Origin: JBAYJY01 sp041664945
GTDB lineage: Bacteria; UBP15; UBA6099
DNA length: 19,732 bases
Assembly (NCBI GenBank): GCA_041664945.1
Contig: JBAYJY010000081.1
Location: 1 to 19,732 of the forward strand
Direction of reading: 5' to 3'
A program made the translations under genes and the position numbers. Positions 6,156-15,000 of the stretch are shown here, one piece after another (the first letter of the stretch is position 1; every line of letters begins with the position of its first letter). Under the pieces are notes generated by a model that saw only the letters and a list, made by a program, of their open reading frames with translations, had not been told where the DNA came from and ran no database searches.

Positions 6156-7786
6156 AAAAGAAAAACGTCTTTAAAAACACGGCGGCGGCAATTGTTTCAT
6201 GGGGCGCGATTATTTATCTCGCCCTCATAGTTTGCCGGGCGCAATGGCACTTCGTTGATTTTCTATATCCAGTTTTGTTCAATCCGTTTCTGGCCGGCAT
6301 TTTTATAACTTTCTACATCGCCGGATTCAATGCTGCGCTATCAATCATCTGGTTTCTGCTAAATATAACAGTTGGAAGAATAAAACTGAAAACAGCGCGG
6401 GCCGCGATGAGCGCTTATACCCGCTTCTTAGGATTCAACAGACACATTCTTGCGTTTATATTAACAGTTTATGGAATAGCTTCCATAGCGGGATTCATAG
6501 CGATGGACAACATTCTCGGCCCCACGGCGCTGTTCTCATTTGCGCTCGCTGGCTCCGCGGTTAAATCGCTTCAAAAAAGAAACCGCATCATTCCGATTCA
6601 ACTGGCGGTCGCTATTGTCATCTTCGCGGCGCCAATTTGCTTCGCGGGCATTGTTACGAAAAACCCGACTTTCCGCCAGCACTTCGTGTTTATTCCGTTC
6701 GTCGCGGCCGCATGCTTCTGGCGCCCGCTTTTTCCTTCGTTCCGTTGGATGTCCGCCCGGCAATTCATTTACGTCAACAGGCATGCGTTCATTGTTTTCG
6801 GCTTGATCCTCGCATTCCTTGTAATGTTCGGCTGGGTTTTCTGGTGGCCATACGCCGGGAATGCGCAAGCTCAGTTTAAGATCAAGCAGAACACGTCGAC
6901 CGGAGCCGTGGCCGCCATAGCTTTTGCGAAGGACGGCAAACATCTTTTAGCGCTGAATAAAACGGCTTACTCCGTGCAGCTCATCGACCGCGACTCTCTG
7001 AATATTACGTCCTCAATTTCGACAAAAAGCTATCCCCGCCAGATGGCGATTGACAAAGAGAAACGCTTGTTTTACGTGGTCGTTCACACAATTAAAAAGC
7101 GTCAGTTCCGCGCGTTTTCGGAATCCCCCTTCAAACTTGTGAAGACGATAGACTTCCCGGCCGTAGAATGCGACCAGGCGAATTCAATAAACATCGACTA
7201 CAAGCGCGACCAGATCATCGTGGGGTGCGACGACCGAAGCGCTTTGTATTTCATCGATCGGCAAACGCTCGAACTGATCCGGAGAGATCCGCCGCCGTCG
7301 ATTAAAGGCTTCACCGTGCGCATCGAGGTGGACGAAAGAAACGACAAGGCTTTCGTTTTCGGATGCCTCAACGGCCCTTTCATCAACGTTGTCGATCTTG
7401 CTTCCGGAAATACGATAACGTCAAAATTCACAGGCTACATGGTTTGGGAAACGGTTTTTGACGCCGAAAACAATAGATTCTTCCTGAGCCTTCCGTTCCG
7501 CTCGATGGTTGCAGTTGTCTCGGAAAAAAGTTTACAGACGGTTCGGACAATCCCCGCCGGGTTCGGAGCCCGGACCATCCTGATAGACAAAAAAAACAAC
7601 CGGCTATTTATTGGAAGCCAGATATCCAATACGGTCGCCGTTCACGATCTGCGCACGTTCAAGCGTTTGGCGAAGTTCTATATTCCCGGGCCGAGGTCCC
7701 TTCTGTACGACGATGATGAAGAAGCGCTATACGTCGCAGGCGAGGGTGTTTATAAACTCAAAATCCCCCATAAATGGCCGCGCTGA
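6152..7786 (+). CDS. Polytopic membrane protein with C-terminal beta-propeller (YVTN-like repeats)
   Basis: A 544-residue protein in two halves. Residues 1-235 hold about six or seven hydrophobic segments (roughly 11-30, 41-72, 98-117, 122-137, 148-167, 177-191, 211-233) separated by short Lys/Arg-rich loops. From about 245 to the end come repeated blades of about 40-45 residues with the pattern of YVTN/NHL-like propellers: AIAFAKDGKHLLAL, MAIDKEKRLFYVV, SINIDYKRDQIIVG, IEVDERNDKAFVFG, VFDAENNRFFLSL, ILIDKKNNRLFIGS and LLYDDDEEALYVAG, about seven blades. Only one propeller's worth of repeats is present, and it should sit on one side of the membrane, probably outside. No catalytic motif is recognised. 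It overlaps the glycosyltransferase by ATGA, which suggests a sensor or partner role in the same glycoconjugate pathway. By eye the gene is more A/T-rich than its two operon partners, so it may have a different history. Confidence 0.7.
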   Translation: MKKKNVFKNTAAAIVSWGAIIYLALIVCRAQWHFVDFLYPVLFNPFLAGIFITFYIAGFNAALSIIWFLLNITVGRIKLKTARAAMSAYTRFLGFNRHILAFILTVYGIASIAGFIAMDNILGPTALFSFALAGSAVKSLQKRNRIIPIQLAVAIVIFAAPICFAGIVTKNPTFRQHFVFIPFVAAACFWRPLFPSFRWMSARQFIYVNRHAFIVFGLILAFLVMFGWVFWWPYAGNAQAQFKIKQNTSTGAVAAIAFAKDGKHLLALNKTAYSVQLIDRDSLNITSSISTKSYPRQMAIDKEKRLFYVVVHTIKKRQFRAFSESPFKLVKTIDFPAVECDQANSINIDYKRDQIIVGCDDRSALYFIDRQTLELIRRDPPPSIKGFTVRIEVDERNDKAFVFGCLNGPFINVVDLASGNTITSKFTGYMVWETVFDAENNRFFLSLPFRSMVAVVSEKSLQTVRTIPAGFGARTILIDKKNNRLFIGSQISNTVAVHDLRTFKRLAKFYIPGPRSLLYDDDEEALYVAGEGVYKLKIPHKWPR

Positions 7787-7831
7787 CGCGTTCGATCGTT
7801 GTTGTTCAAGCCTAAGCAGTTGCGAATCCGC

Positions 7832-7854
7832 GCGTATAAACGCATTTTATACGC
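7832..7854. repeat. Perfect 9-bp inverted repeat
   Basis: GCGTATAAA (7832-7840) and TTTATACGC (7846-7854) are exact reverse complements around a 5-base loop. It begins 46 bases after the stop of the propeller protein. It may be an operator-like site or a weak hairpin; no long T run follows directly. Confidence 0.5.
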
Positions 7855-7862
7855 CGGCGAAA

Positions 7863-7885
7863 CCGGAGCTCAAATTCCGGCTTTT
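7863..7885 (+). terminator. Weak candidate terminator of the radical SAM/GT operon
   Basis: CCGGA (7863-7867) pairs with TCCGG (7876-7880) across an 8-base loop and is followed by CTTTT (7881-7885). The stem is short and the T tract brief, so efficiency as an intrinsic terminator is doubtful. Confidence 0.3.
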
Positions 7886-7999
7886 ACGCCTGTCCCCTTT
7901 TATTTCTTCAGGAAACCTTTATAATAATGTGCCGCTGCATATGGCGCTTTTCCGGCCCAGCCGGTTTTGTATGTGTTTAGCGTTATGGAAAAGGATCTG

Positions 8000-8051
8000 A
8001 CGGCGAGAGCATTACCGCCGCCCGGAAAGGCGCAAAGTCTGGAGACGCCGT
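8000..8051 (+). other. Possible structured RNA in the typA leader
   Basis: ACGGCG (8000-8005) can pair with CGCCGT (8046-8051), enclosing a second stem CGCC (8019-8022) with GGCG (8029-8032) closed by a CGGAAA loop, followed by GCAAAG (8032-8037). The purine-rich loop plus GCAAAG is faintly reminiscent of c-di-GMP-I (GEMM) riboswitches, but the conserved AAACC before the inner stem is missing, so I do not call one. An alternative GTC/GAC stem at 8037-8046 competes with the outer helix. Confidence 0.3.
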
Positions 8052-8179
8052 TCCGAACATGCGAAGCCTTTCAAAACACTAAATAATCACCCGATTATAA
8101 GCGGCAGAATCAGTTCGGCGGTCGAACTTCGCGGCAGGGTTGTGTTCAGCGTCGGGAAATAACGTAAAGGTAAAGAAAA

Positions 8180-9991
8180 ATGGAAATCAGGAATATCGCG
8201 AATATCGCGCACGTCGACCATGGCAAGACGACGTTGATGGACGCGTTGCTCAAAGCCAGCGGAGCCATCTCAAAGCGGCAGGAGCTGGTGGAATGCGTGA
8301 TGGACAGCAACGATCAGGAACGGGAGCGCGGCATTACGATATACGCAAAAAACGCTTCGGTAAGATATAAGGACACAAAGATCAATATAGTTGACACGCC
8401 CGGCCACGCGGATTTCGGGTCGGAGGTGGAGCGTGTGCTTCGCTCGGTGGACGCAACGATGCTTCTTATCGACGCGTTCGAAGGTCCGATGCCGCAAACG
8501 CGATTCGTGCTCGGCAAAGCGCTTGAGCTCGGCCTCAAAATTCTCGTTGTGATCAACAAGATAGATAAGCCGATGGCGCGCCCCGATAAAGTGCTCGACC
8601 TGACGCTCGACCTTTTCGACAGTCTCGGAGCCAACGAGGAGCAGTTGAACTTCCCGTACATTTTCACGATAGCGAGAGACGGCATCGCGGTGCGAGATCT
8701 CTCGGACCCGCACGTGGACATCACGCCGCTGTTCGAGTTTATGATGGAACACGTTAAACCGGCTCAAGCGGACATCGGAAAAGGGTTCCGCATGCAGCCC
8801 GCGACGCTCGATTACGACAACTATGTTGGCCGTCTGGCCATCGGAAGGGTGTATGAAGGCCGCATGAAGGGCAACATGCCTGTCGTCGTGATGGACGCCA
8901 ACGGCGCCCAGCGTTTGGCTAAAACCACAAGAGTCTACACCTTCGAAGGTCTGGACCGCGTGGAAGTGAAAGAAGTTTTCGCCGGCGACATCGTTGCCAT
9001 CGCCGGCATACCGGACATATACGTCGGAGAAACCATCGCGGAGAGCGAGGAAGCGGAGCCGCTTCCCGCGATTCGCGTCGACCCGCCTACGCTCGCCATG
9101 TCGTTTCTGATCAACAACTCGCCTTTCTCCGGCCGGGATGGCAAATACGTCACCAGCCGCCACCTGCACGCGCGCCTCGCAAAGGAAACCGAAACCAACG
9201 TCGGCCTGAAGATAGAAACCGACACAAAGACGGACACCTTCCGAGTTGTAGGCCGCGGCGAAATGCAGCTCGCCGTTCTTGTCGAGAACATGCGGCGCGA
9301 GGGGTACGAGGTTCAGGTTTCGCGCCCGGAAGTAATTATGCAGACGGTGAATGGAAAAGAGTACGAGCCTGTGGAACGCTGCGTGATCACAGTGCCGGAC
9401 GAAATGTCGGGCAAGATGATTGAAGCGATAAACATCAGGCGAGGCAACATCGAAAGCATGCAGACCACAAGCGGCCGGACAATTCTCGAATTTGAAATCC
9501 CAACGCGAGGCTTGCTCGGCTTCCGCTCCGCGATTATGGTAATGACCCACGGCGAAGGCATTCTCTACAACACATTCGACCATTACGGCCCGCACCGGGG
9601 ACCGATCAAAAAGCGGGAAGCCGGCTCCATGATCAGCGGGTTCAACGGCACTGCGGTCGCTTTCGCTCTCAACAACCTTCAGGAACGAGGACCGCTTTTC
9701 ATCGGTCCCGGAACAGAAGTGTACGAAGGAATGATCATCGGCGAGCACAACAAGGGCGCCGATCTCGTGGTCAACCCGCTTAAAGGCAAGCAGCTCTCAA
9801 ACATGCGGGCTTCCGGCTCGGACGACGCGATCAAGCTTTCGCCTCCGATCGAAATGACTCTCGACGCCGCTATCGAATACATTCAGGACGACGAATACGT
9901 CGAGGTCACGCCGAACTGCATCCGGTTGCGCAAAAGACTTCTTTTAAAGTCTGACCGCAAAAGACAGGATCGCAAAGAGAGAGAAATTTAA
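8180..9991 (+). CDS. typA: Ribosome-associated GTPase TypA/BipA
   Basis: A full-length 603-residue translational GTPase. The G domain carries AHVDHGKTT (P-loop, 10-18), the switch-I segment QERERGITI, DTPGHADFGSEVERVLRSVD (G3, split here by ordinary family spacing) and NKIDKP (G4), matching TypA rather than EF-G or LepA. Then come domain II (GRLAIGRVYEGRMK, about 217-230), domain III (GRGEMQLAVLVENMRREGYE region) and the TypA-specific domains with YEPVERCVITVP, TRGLLGFRS, TFDHYGPHRG and the conserved C-terminal NPLKGKQLSNMRASGSDDAI. TypA binds 70S ribosomes and supports 50S assembly and growth under stress or cold. Start ATG 8180 has AAAGGTAAAG upstream. It stands alone: the upstream gap is 393 bases, and the downstream gene is convergent only 38 bases away. 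Confidence 0.97.
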   Translation: MEIRNIANIAHVDHGKTTLMDALLKASGAISKRQELVECVMDSNDQERERGITIYAKNASVRYKDTKINIVDTPGHADFGSEVERVLRSVDATMLLIDAFEGPMPQTRFVLGKALELGLKILVVINKIDKPMARPDKVLDLTLDLFDSLGANEEQLNFPYIFTIARDGIAVRDLSDPHVDITPLFEFMMEHVKPAQADIGKGFRMQPATLDYDNYVGRLAIGRVYEGRMKGNMPVVVMDANGAQRLAKTTRVYTFEGLDRVEVKEVFAGDIVAIAGIPDIYVGETIAESEEAEPLPAIRVDPPTLAMSFLINNSPFSGRDGKYVTSRHLHARLAKETETNVGLKIETDTKTDTFRVVGRGEMQLAVLVENMRREGYEVQVSRPEVIMQTVNGKEYEPVERCVITVPDEMSGKMIEAINIRRGNIESMQTTSGRTILEFEIPTRGLLGFRSAIMVMTHGEGILYNTFDHYGPHRGPIKKREAGSMISGFNGTAVAFALNNLQERGPLFIGPGTEVYEGMIIGEHNKGADLVVNPLKGKQLSNMRASGSDDAIKLSPPIEMTLDAAIEYIQDDEYVEVTPNCIRLRKRLLLKSDRKRQDRKEREI

Positions 9992-10018
9992 TCACGCGTC
10001 ACAATTAAAGTTATATAT

Positions 10019-10038
10019 GAAAAATGTCTTTATTTTTC
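10019..10038. terminator. AT-rich hairpin between convergent typA and the minus-strand gene
   Basis: GAAAAAT (10019-10025) and ATTTTTC (10032-10038) are reverse complements around a 6-base loop. The element lies in the 38-base convergent gap and overlaps the minus-strand stop codon (TTA at 10030-10032). An A/T-only stem with U-rich flanks could give weak bidirectional termination; no GC-rich terminator is present here. Confidence 0.3.
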
Positions 10039-11907
10039 GACGACTTTGAACGAGTCCATGAATTTCTGGAAATCCGGTTCGAGCTTCGAGAAATTCGCCG
10101 TTGTTCCCCACCATGTCACCACGTATGTATATTTCTCGCCGAATATTTCCGTATATTTTATCTTGATGGGCATGATGGCGAACCCTGAAAATGTCACGCT
10201 TCGGGCCTGATAACCGCCGACCTCGCATTGCTCGCCGGCGCTTTTTTTGAAGCCCGTCATCTGGTTGCCCATGAATTCGACCATCTCGTCCACCGGATTG
10301 TCAGTTCCGCCGGGCGCGTATTTATTAAATGTGAATATGGTAAAATTGCCGCCCATCTCTTTCGTGTTCAAAGCGGTGAACTCAGATATGAACTGGTTGC
10401 CGAGATGCAACCTCTGGTACTGCCAGTTTTCGTTCGGCCGCGTCACGCTGTAACCGTATTTCGTGTTAGTGAACGTGTCGCCCTCGACAAGCCAGTAATC
10501 CGTCGCCTCCGGCTGCTCAAGCTCTATGTTCGCGAACATGTTTATAAACGCGCTCTGGTAACTCATGATATCTTCCGCGCTCGGTTTTTCCGGAACGGGC
10601 GGCGGAGAGACAACCGGATTTTTCTCCGACTGCCATAAAAGTTCGGCCAGTTTCGCGGCCTCGTCCGGCTCGGCGCCTATAACTGCTGCGACGTCCTTGC
10701 CGATCAATTGAACCTCTACCGGCTTCTTATCGCCATACTTTTTTCGCGCGGCGCGCTTCAACACGCCTTCGAAAACCATCGCGTCGTCCGCCGTGTCCCA
10801 TGTCGTGTACAAAGCCCCGATCCGCGCTCCGCCGGGTTTCTCATATATCGCGAAGCGATCGCCGCCCCAACCGTCCGCCGCAGATGCCGCTTCCCCTCCG
10901 TCACCCGCTTCGCCGAGCCAGTCCGACAGCATTTCCCGAATGTTCCATTCCCCCAGAGCGTCGGTTGAAACAAGTTTCGCGCCAACGGGCAGCGCTTCGC
11001 TCAGATCCGGCATCGCTATCTCGACCGGATTGTCGCGTTTCTCGAAGAATTTCTCGGGATGCATTATCTGCTCCGCGCTTGACGGCGGCGTCTTGTAGGC
11101 GCTGTTCAGCAACGCAAAACCGCCGGTTTTCCTGAGCGACGCCGCGAACGCCGTCCCCGCCACCAGCGGGAAAGCGACGCTGTCCGACACTATCCGCGGA
11201 ACGCCGGCCATCTCCGTTTTCCCGACATAAGTCACCACAGGCATGAATTGTTTTATTACGCTCTCCGGGCTGCTCAGGAATAGAACGCCGACTCCGTAAT
11301 TTCTGACGAGATAATCCATCGTCATCAGCGACGCGTCCCCGTTCACAAGCGCGAGAACCGCCCTTCCCCGGTCGCCGCTCCGCTTGCGGCCTTCAAGGAC
11401 GCCGCGCAGCCCGTAGTTGCTGTCAAGCAATGCATATGCGTATTCGTGAGCCGTGAGATATTCAGGCTCTTCGACAACCAGAGTTTCCATCGTCTTTTGA
11501 ATGAGCGGCGAACTCCAGCCGGGCGTCTGCGCGCCATCGGCGAAAACAATTCGGCCGCCGGCGGGATCGTAAAACGAGCGGGTGCGGGCCGCCGCGAATT
11601 CCCTGAACGCGCCGGACAAATCGTAACCCTCCGGGATGAGGCCGAGAAAACCCCATTCGGCCTGAAGCGTTTTAAGTTCCTCCTCGTTCGGCCCGTATAT
11701 ATCGGCGATCCGCGGCCCGAACTGCTTAGCTTCTTCCGGCTTCACAGAGACAACCGGGATGTTAGAACTAAAATTAAGACCCCGGAGAAGCTCGAGCGCC
11801 CCCCGCGTGTCGACGGCGATCTTGTTCAGGTCCTCCGCGCGCGCGAGGGCGGCAAACAGCGCTGTCGCAATCAAAACAAGCAATGCAAAACAAAGATATT
11901 TTTTCAT
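10030..11907 (-). CDS. Exported degenerate HExxH-metalloprotease relative with PsbP/DUF1795-like C-terminal domain
   Basis: A 625-residue protein with a Sec signal peptide (Lys2-Lys3, hydrophobic 5-20, ALARA cut near 24). Residues 107-200 align by eye with bacterial putative metalloproteases that read SGFYDP, AHELTHALQDQHF and EGDA: here they are TRSFYDPAGGRIVF (109-122), AHEYAYALLDSNYG (153-166) and NGDASLM (189-195). The metal-binding HExxH has become H154-E155-Y-A-Y158 and the EGD is NGD, so the zinc site is broken. The further family block PPSSAEQIMHPEKFF (274-288) is kept. From about 478 to 622 a second domain begins KYGYSVTRPNENWQ, like DUF1795/PsbP-type secreted domains. An active protease is unlikely; a binding or scaffold role is inferred. 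The start has AAAGG upstream. The lipase gene is 113 bases upstream in the same direction. Confidence 0.7.
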   Translation of the reverse strand: MKKYLCFALLVLIATALFAALARAEDLNKIAVDTRGALELLRGLNFSSNIPVVSVKPEEAKQFGPRIADIYGPNEEELKTLQAEWGFLGLIPEGYDLSGAFREFAAARTRSFYDPAGGRIVFADGAQTPGWSSPLIQKTMETLVVEEPEYLTAHEYAYALLDSNYGLRGVLEGRKRSGDRGRAVLALVNGDASLMTMDYLVRNYGVGVLFLSSPESVIKQFMPVVTYVGKTEMAGVPRIVSDSVAFPLVAGTAFAASLRKTGGFALLNSAYKTPPSSAEQIMHPEKFFEKRDNPVEIAMPDLSEALPVGAKLVSTDALGEWNIREMLSDWLGEAGDGGEAASAADGWGGDRFAIYEKPGGARIGALYTTWDTADDAMVFEGVLKRAARKKYGDKKPVEVQLIGKDVAAVIGAEPDEAAKLAELLWQSEKNPVVSPPPVPEKPSAEDIMSYQSAFINMFANIELEQPEATDYWLVEGDTFTNTKYGYSVTRPNENWQYQRLHLGNQFISEFTALNTKEMGGNFTIFTFNKYAPGGTDNPVDEMVEFMGNQMTGFKKSAGEQCEVGGYQARSVTFSGFAIMPIKIKYTEIFGEKYTYVVTWWGTTANFSKLEPDFQKFMDSFKVVEK

Positions 11908-11942
11908 TGGAAAACCTTTATGGTTATTTCGAATATTAGCAA

Positions 11943-11960
11943 TTCGTTCAACTTAACGAA
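11943..11960. repeat. 6-bp inverted repeat upstream of the protease-like gene
   Basis: TTCGTT (11943-11948) and AACGAA (11955-11960) are reverse complements around CAACTT, inside the 113-base gap 11908-12020. On the minus strand TTGAAC (11951-11946) lies 17 bases before AATAAC, a weak promoter (four of six each), so the repeat could be an operator or a short hairpin. The remainder of the gap shows nothing else. Confidence 0.3.
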
Positions 11961-12020
11961 CGCTCCGGACGAGCCCCGCCATTGCCTTGTTCCATTTACA
12001 AACGCTTCGCCTGCCGCCGT

Positions 12021-15000
12021 TTACGGCAGATTGATCAGGCAAGGCTGATAAACTTTTATGAAATAAGCGCGGAACGGCAGCAACGCTTCGGCGGCGGCAT
12101 ATTTTTCATTTGCATACGATAGGAACCTGCCGTCCACCCAGCCTTGCTGCGCGGCATCCTTCAACGCCAGAGTCTGGCCTCCGAGAGTGAACGTGACCGA
12201 TTCCGCGGCAACAGGCTCCATGGAGCCGATGCCCACCAGGCTCCAACCCTTGTCGAGCATTACCGAACTGACGGTTCCGCGCGCCGTGGCGCGTCCTTTG
12301 AACGTAAGCTGCTGCGTGAACGACGTCTTCAGGTTTTGCCACAGAGCAACGCCGCCGCTGACCTGCCACGCCTGATTCACCGGCCTGAAATCCTTGGCGA
12401 CTATATCAAACACGGTTGTGCCCGGACCGAACTTTCCGGCTATCTGCGACCGTATTTCGGCCGGAATGAAATCGGGTATGTAAACCAGATTCCAGCCGGC
12501 GTCGAATTTTATGTCGGTGACTATATCCGAGATGACCGGCGGAACTACTTCCGCCGGCTTGACGACGGCGGCGCTGACGGCGGCGCTTTCATTTCCTGCG
12601 ACGTCCCGGAACTTTACGTAGACCGAGCGCGGTCCGTCGCTATTCGGCAATGACCAAACCTTTCGCGTCGCGAAAGGCTCCCAGGTCGCGCCGGTAAAAT
12701 CCGCCGAGTTCCACACCATCATATCAACAAGTCCGATTCCCTGAATGCCGAACGATCCTTCGGGCCGCAGCATGTTGGCCGCCGCCTGTTCGCCCGCGTT
12801 GTCTGCCGCCGTGATTACAAGCTCAACCGCAGTCGGATCGCTCTTGTCGACGTTGACAATAAGCGCGCCGGCGGGCGGAGTCCGGTCAAGGTAAATATAG
12901 TCAACATAGGCGGGCGATTCCACGCCGGCGTCTTTCGCCTTGAACTTAACGTAAACCGCTTTGAGCCCGTCCGGCCCGTCGAGCGCCCAGCTTGTGGAAT
13001 TCGAGAACGGCTGCCACGAGGCGCCCCGGAAAAGCTTGTCGTTGGAAACCATCATTTCGCCTGCGGGATACTGCGTCGCGTTATGGTTGTAATAATTCAG
13101 TTTAAGCATAACCGCCGGGTTGGCTGTGACCATTTTCGTTTTTACAATGTAAACCGGCAGTTGGTCAGTCCCGTGGCCGATGTCTATCGAAAGAGCGTTT
13201 TTGACGATGTTGAATATTTCATCGTTGAAAAGAATCGTCGCATGGTTGTATCCATTTACGTTGATGTTCAGCGCGCCGTCATAGAAAGCGTTTTCCGCCG
13301 GAACGACAACCGAGTCGTCATTTGAGAATATCGATGTTGTGTCAATATTGCCGGTCGTTGTGTTGTGGCCGTTGATTAGTTTGAGGAAACTGCTGCCGAT
13401 CTCGAGCTGGCGTCCCGCGTCGCCGGGGCTTATCGAGGCCATCGCCAATCCGCGGTGCGGCGAGCTAATAGTGATTAGATCGTCGACATACGCCATGCCG
13501 CCGAGGAACTGCACATAGTAGCGCGCGACGAGGCCGCCTGCGCTGTGGCACACTATATCCACGCTGTTCGCGCCGGTCTCCGCCATAACCTTCTGCACAA
13601 AGTCTCTGAGTTCAGCCGCGCTTTTCATTATATCCTGAGTCCCGCCGCCGCCGAGGGCGATCACGTGCGTCGAATACCCGGCGGCCTTCAGCTTCTCAAC
13701 ATAGAACGCCCAGTTGAGATAGGCGCTGGCGTCTCCGAAAATCGATCCGGCGTATCCGTGCACGAACACGACCGGATCGCGGCCCTCTTCGCGGACCATA
13801 AATCCGTTCACGTTGTCGAACAGGTAAACAGCCACGGATACCGGAGCGCTCTCGTTGCCGGCGACATCGCGGAATTTTGCGTAGACCGCCTTATTCCCTG
13901 CGCCAGGCGTAAGATCCCAATCGATCGAATCCGCTATCGGGCGCCACGCGGCGCCGGCGAAATCGGCAGAGTTGGCAATCATCATGTCCTTTGCGCCTAT
14001 GCCGAGTATTCCGTAAGCTTCCGTGAGATTAGTGACTTTGAATCTTCCGTATTTTTCCGCGTTATCCGAAACCGAGATTTGAATTTTCACACGCGTGGCG
14101 CCCGGCTTGGGCGGCTCGACAATCGCGATCTCGCCCTTGGGCGGCGTTCTGTCGATCACAACGTAATCGGCGTACGAGGGGGATTCAACCTTGTCGTCGC
14201 CGCGATATTTAACATGCACGCCGAGCAGGCCTTCTGGCTTGCCGGAGATATCGAGCGTCGCGGACTTCGCGGCGGGCTGCCATGCCGCTCCTCCAAAGAG
14301 AGGATCGGTGGAAACCAAAACCTGCGTCACCGGCGTCTGCGGCGCGTAGTGGTTGCAGGCCCTCAGATCGACGTCGATGGACTTGCTCTTTGTCACCATG
14401 CCGGTGGTTTTCCTTATCGCCGCCGGCCTGACGCCCTTCTGGAACGAATACTTATATAAGAGCGCATTTTTGACAGCCGCATAAGGCTCGGGGCTGAACA
14501 GGATGCCCGCGTGGCCGTAGATTACGTAATTGATGTTGACCGCGCCGTCGAAGAACCCGTTCTTGCCGGGCACGACGACTTCGTCGCCATGGCTGAAGAG
14601 CGCGGTGTACTGAACGTCGCCGGGCAATGCGTCGCCGCTGTTGAGTTCCTGCAGGAACGGGTTGGCGACCTCCATCTGGCGGGACGCTTCTCCCGGACCG
14701 ATTGTGGAGACGACCGTGCCGCGGTGCGGCGTGCTGATCGTCACAAGATCATCGACATTCGCCGCGCCGCCAAGATTCTTAATGTAGTAGCGCGCGACAA
14801 GACCGCCCTCGCTGTGGCAGACAACATCGACTTTTGCAACTCCGGTCTTCGACGTCACTCCCGCGATGAACGCCTGCAGTTCTGCTGCGCTTTTCTTCAC
14901 GTCCTGAAGGCCGCCCTCGGAAAGCGTTACGCGGTAAACGTCGAACCCTTCGCTTTTAAGCTTTTCATAAATGTAAACCCAGTTGATATAAACGCTGACA

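Larger units (their letters stand above)
7787..8179. other. 393-base gap before typA: inverted repeats, weak promoters, possible structured leader
   Basis: No coding region is supported here. From left to right it holds a 9-bp inverted repeat (7832-7854), a small hairpin followed by CTTTT (7863-7885) that may end the upstream operon, a TATAAT at 7920-7925 without a convincing -35, a set of compatible stems at 8000-8051, and a second weak -10-like TATAAG at 8096-8101. If transcription starts near 7932, typA has a leader of about 250 bases, unusually long for this otherwise compact window. Confidence 0.5.

Noticed and set aside
8000..8051. c-di-GMP-I (GEMM) riboswitch
   Set aside because: GCAAAG after a purine-loop hairpin is similar, but the conserved AAACC segment and the second P2 stem are not found; kept only as a possible structured RNA.
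8270..9748. Long open frame (492 codons) on the minus strand opposite typA
   Set aside because: It lies wholly inside typA, which has every family motif. The frame is open because of GC-rich codon bias, and its peptide has no recognisable domain.
12000..12035. Intrinsic terminator after the lipase gene
   Set aside because: CTGCCG/CGGCAG arms occur at the stop codon, but no T run follows on the minus strand, so it is at most a small hairpin.
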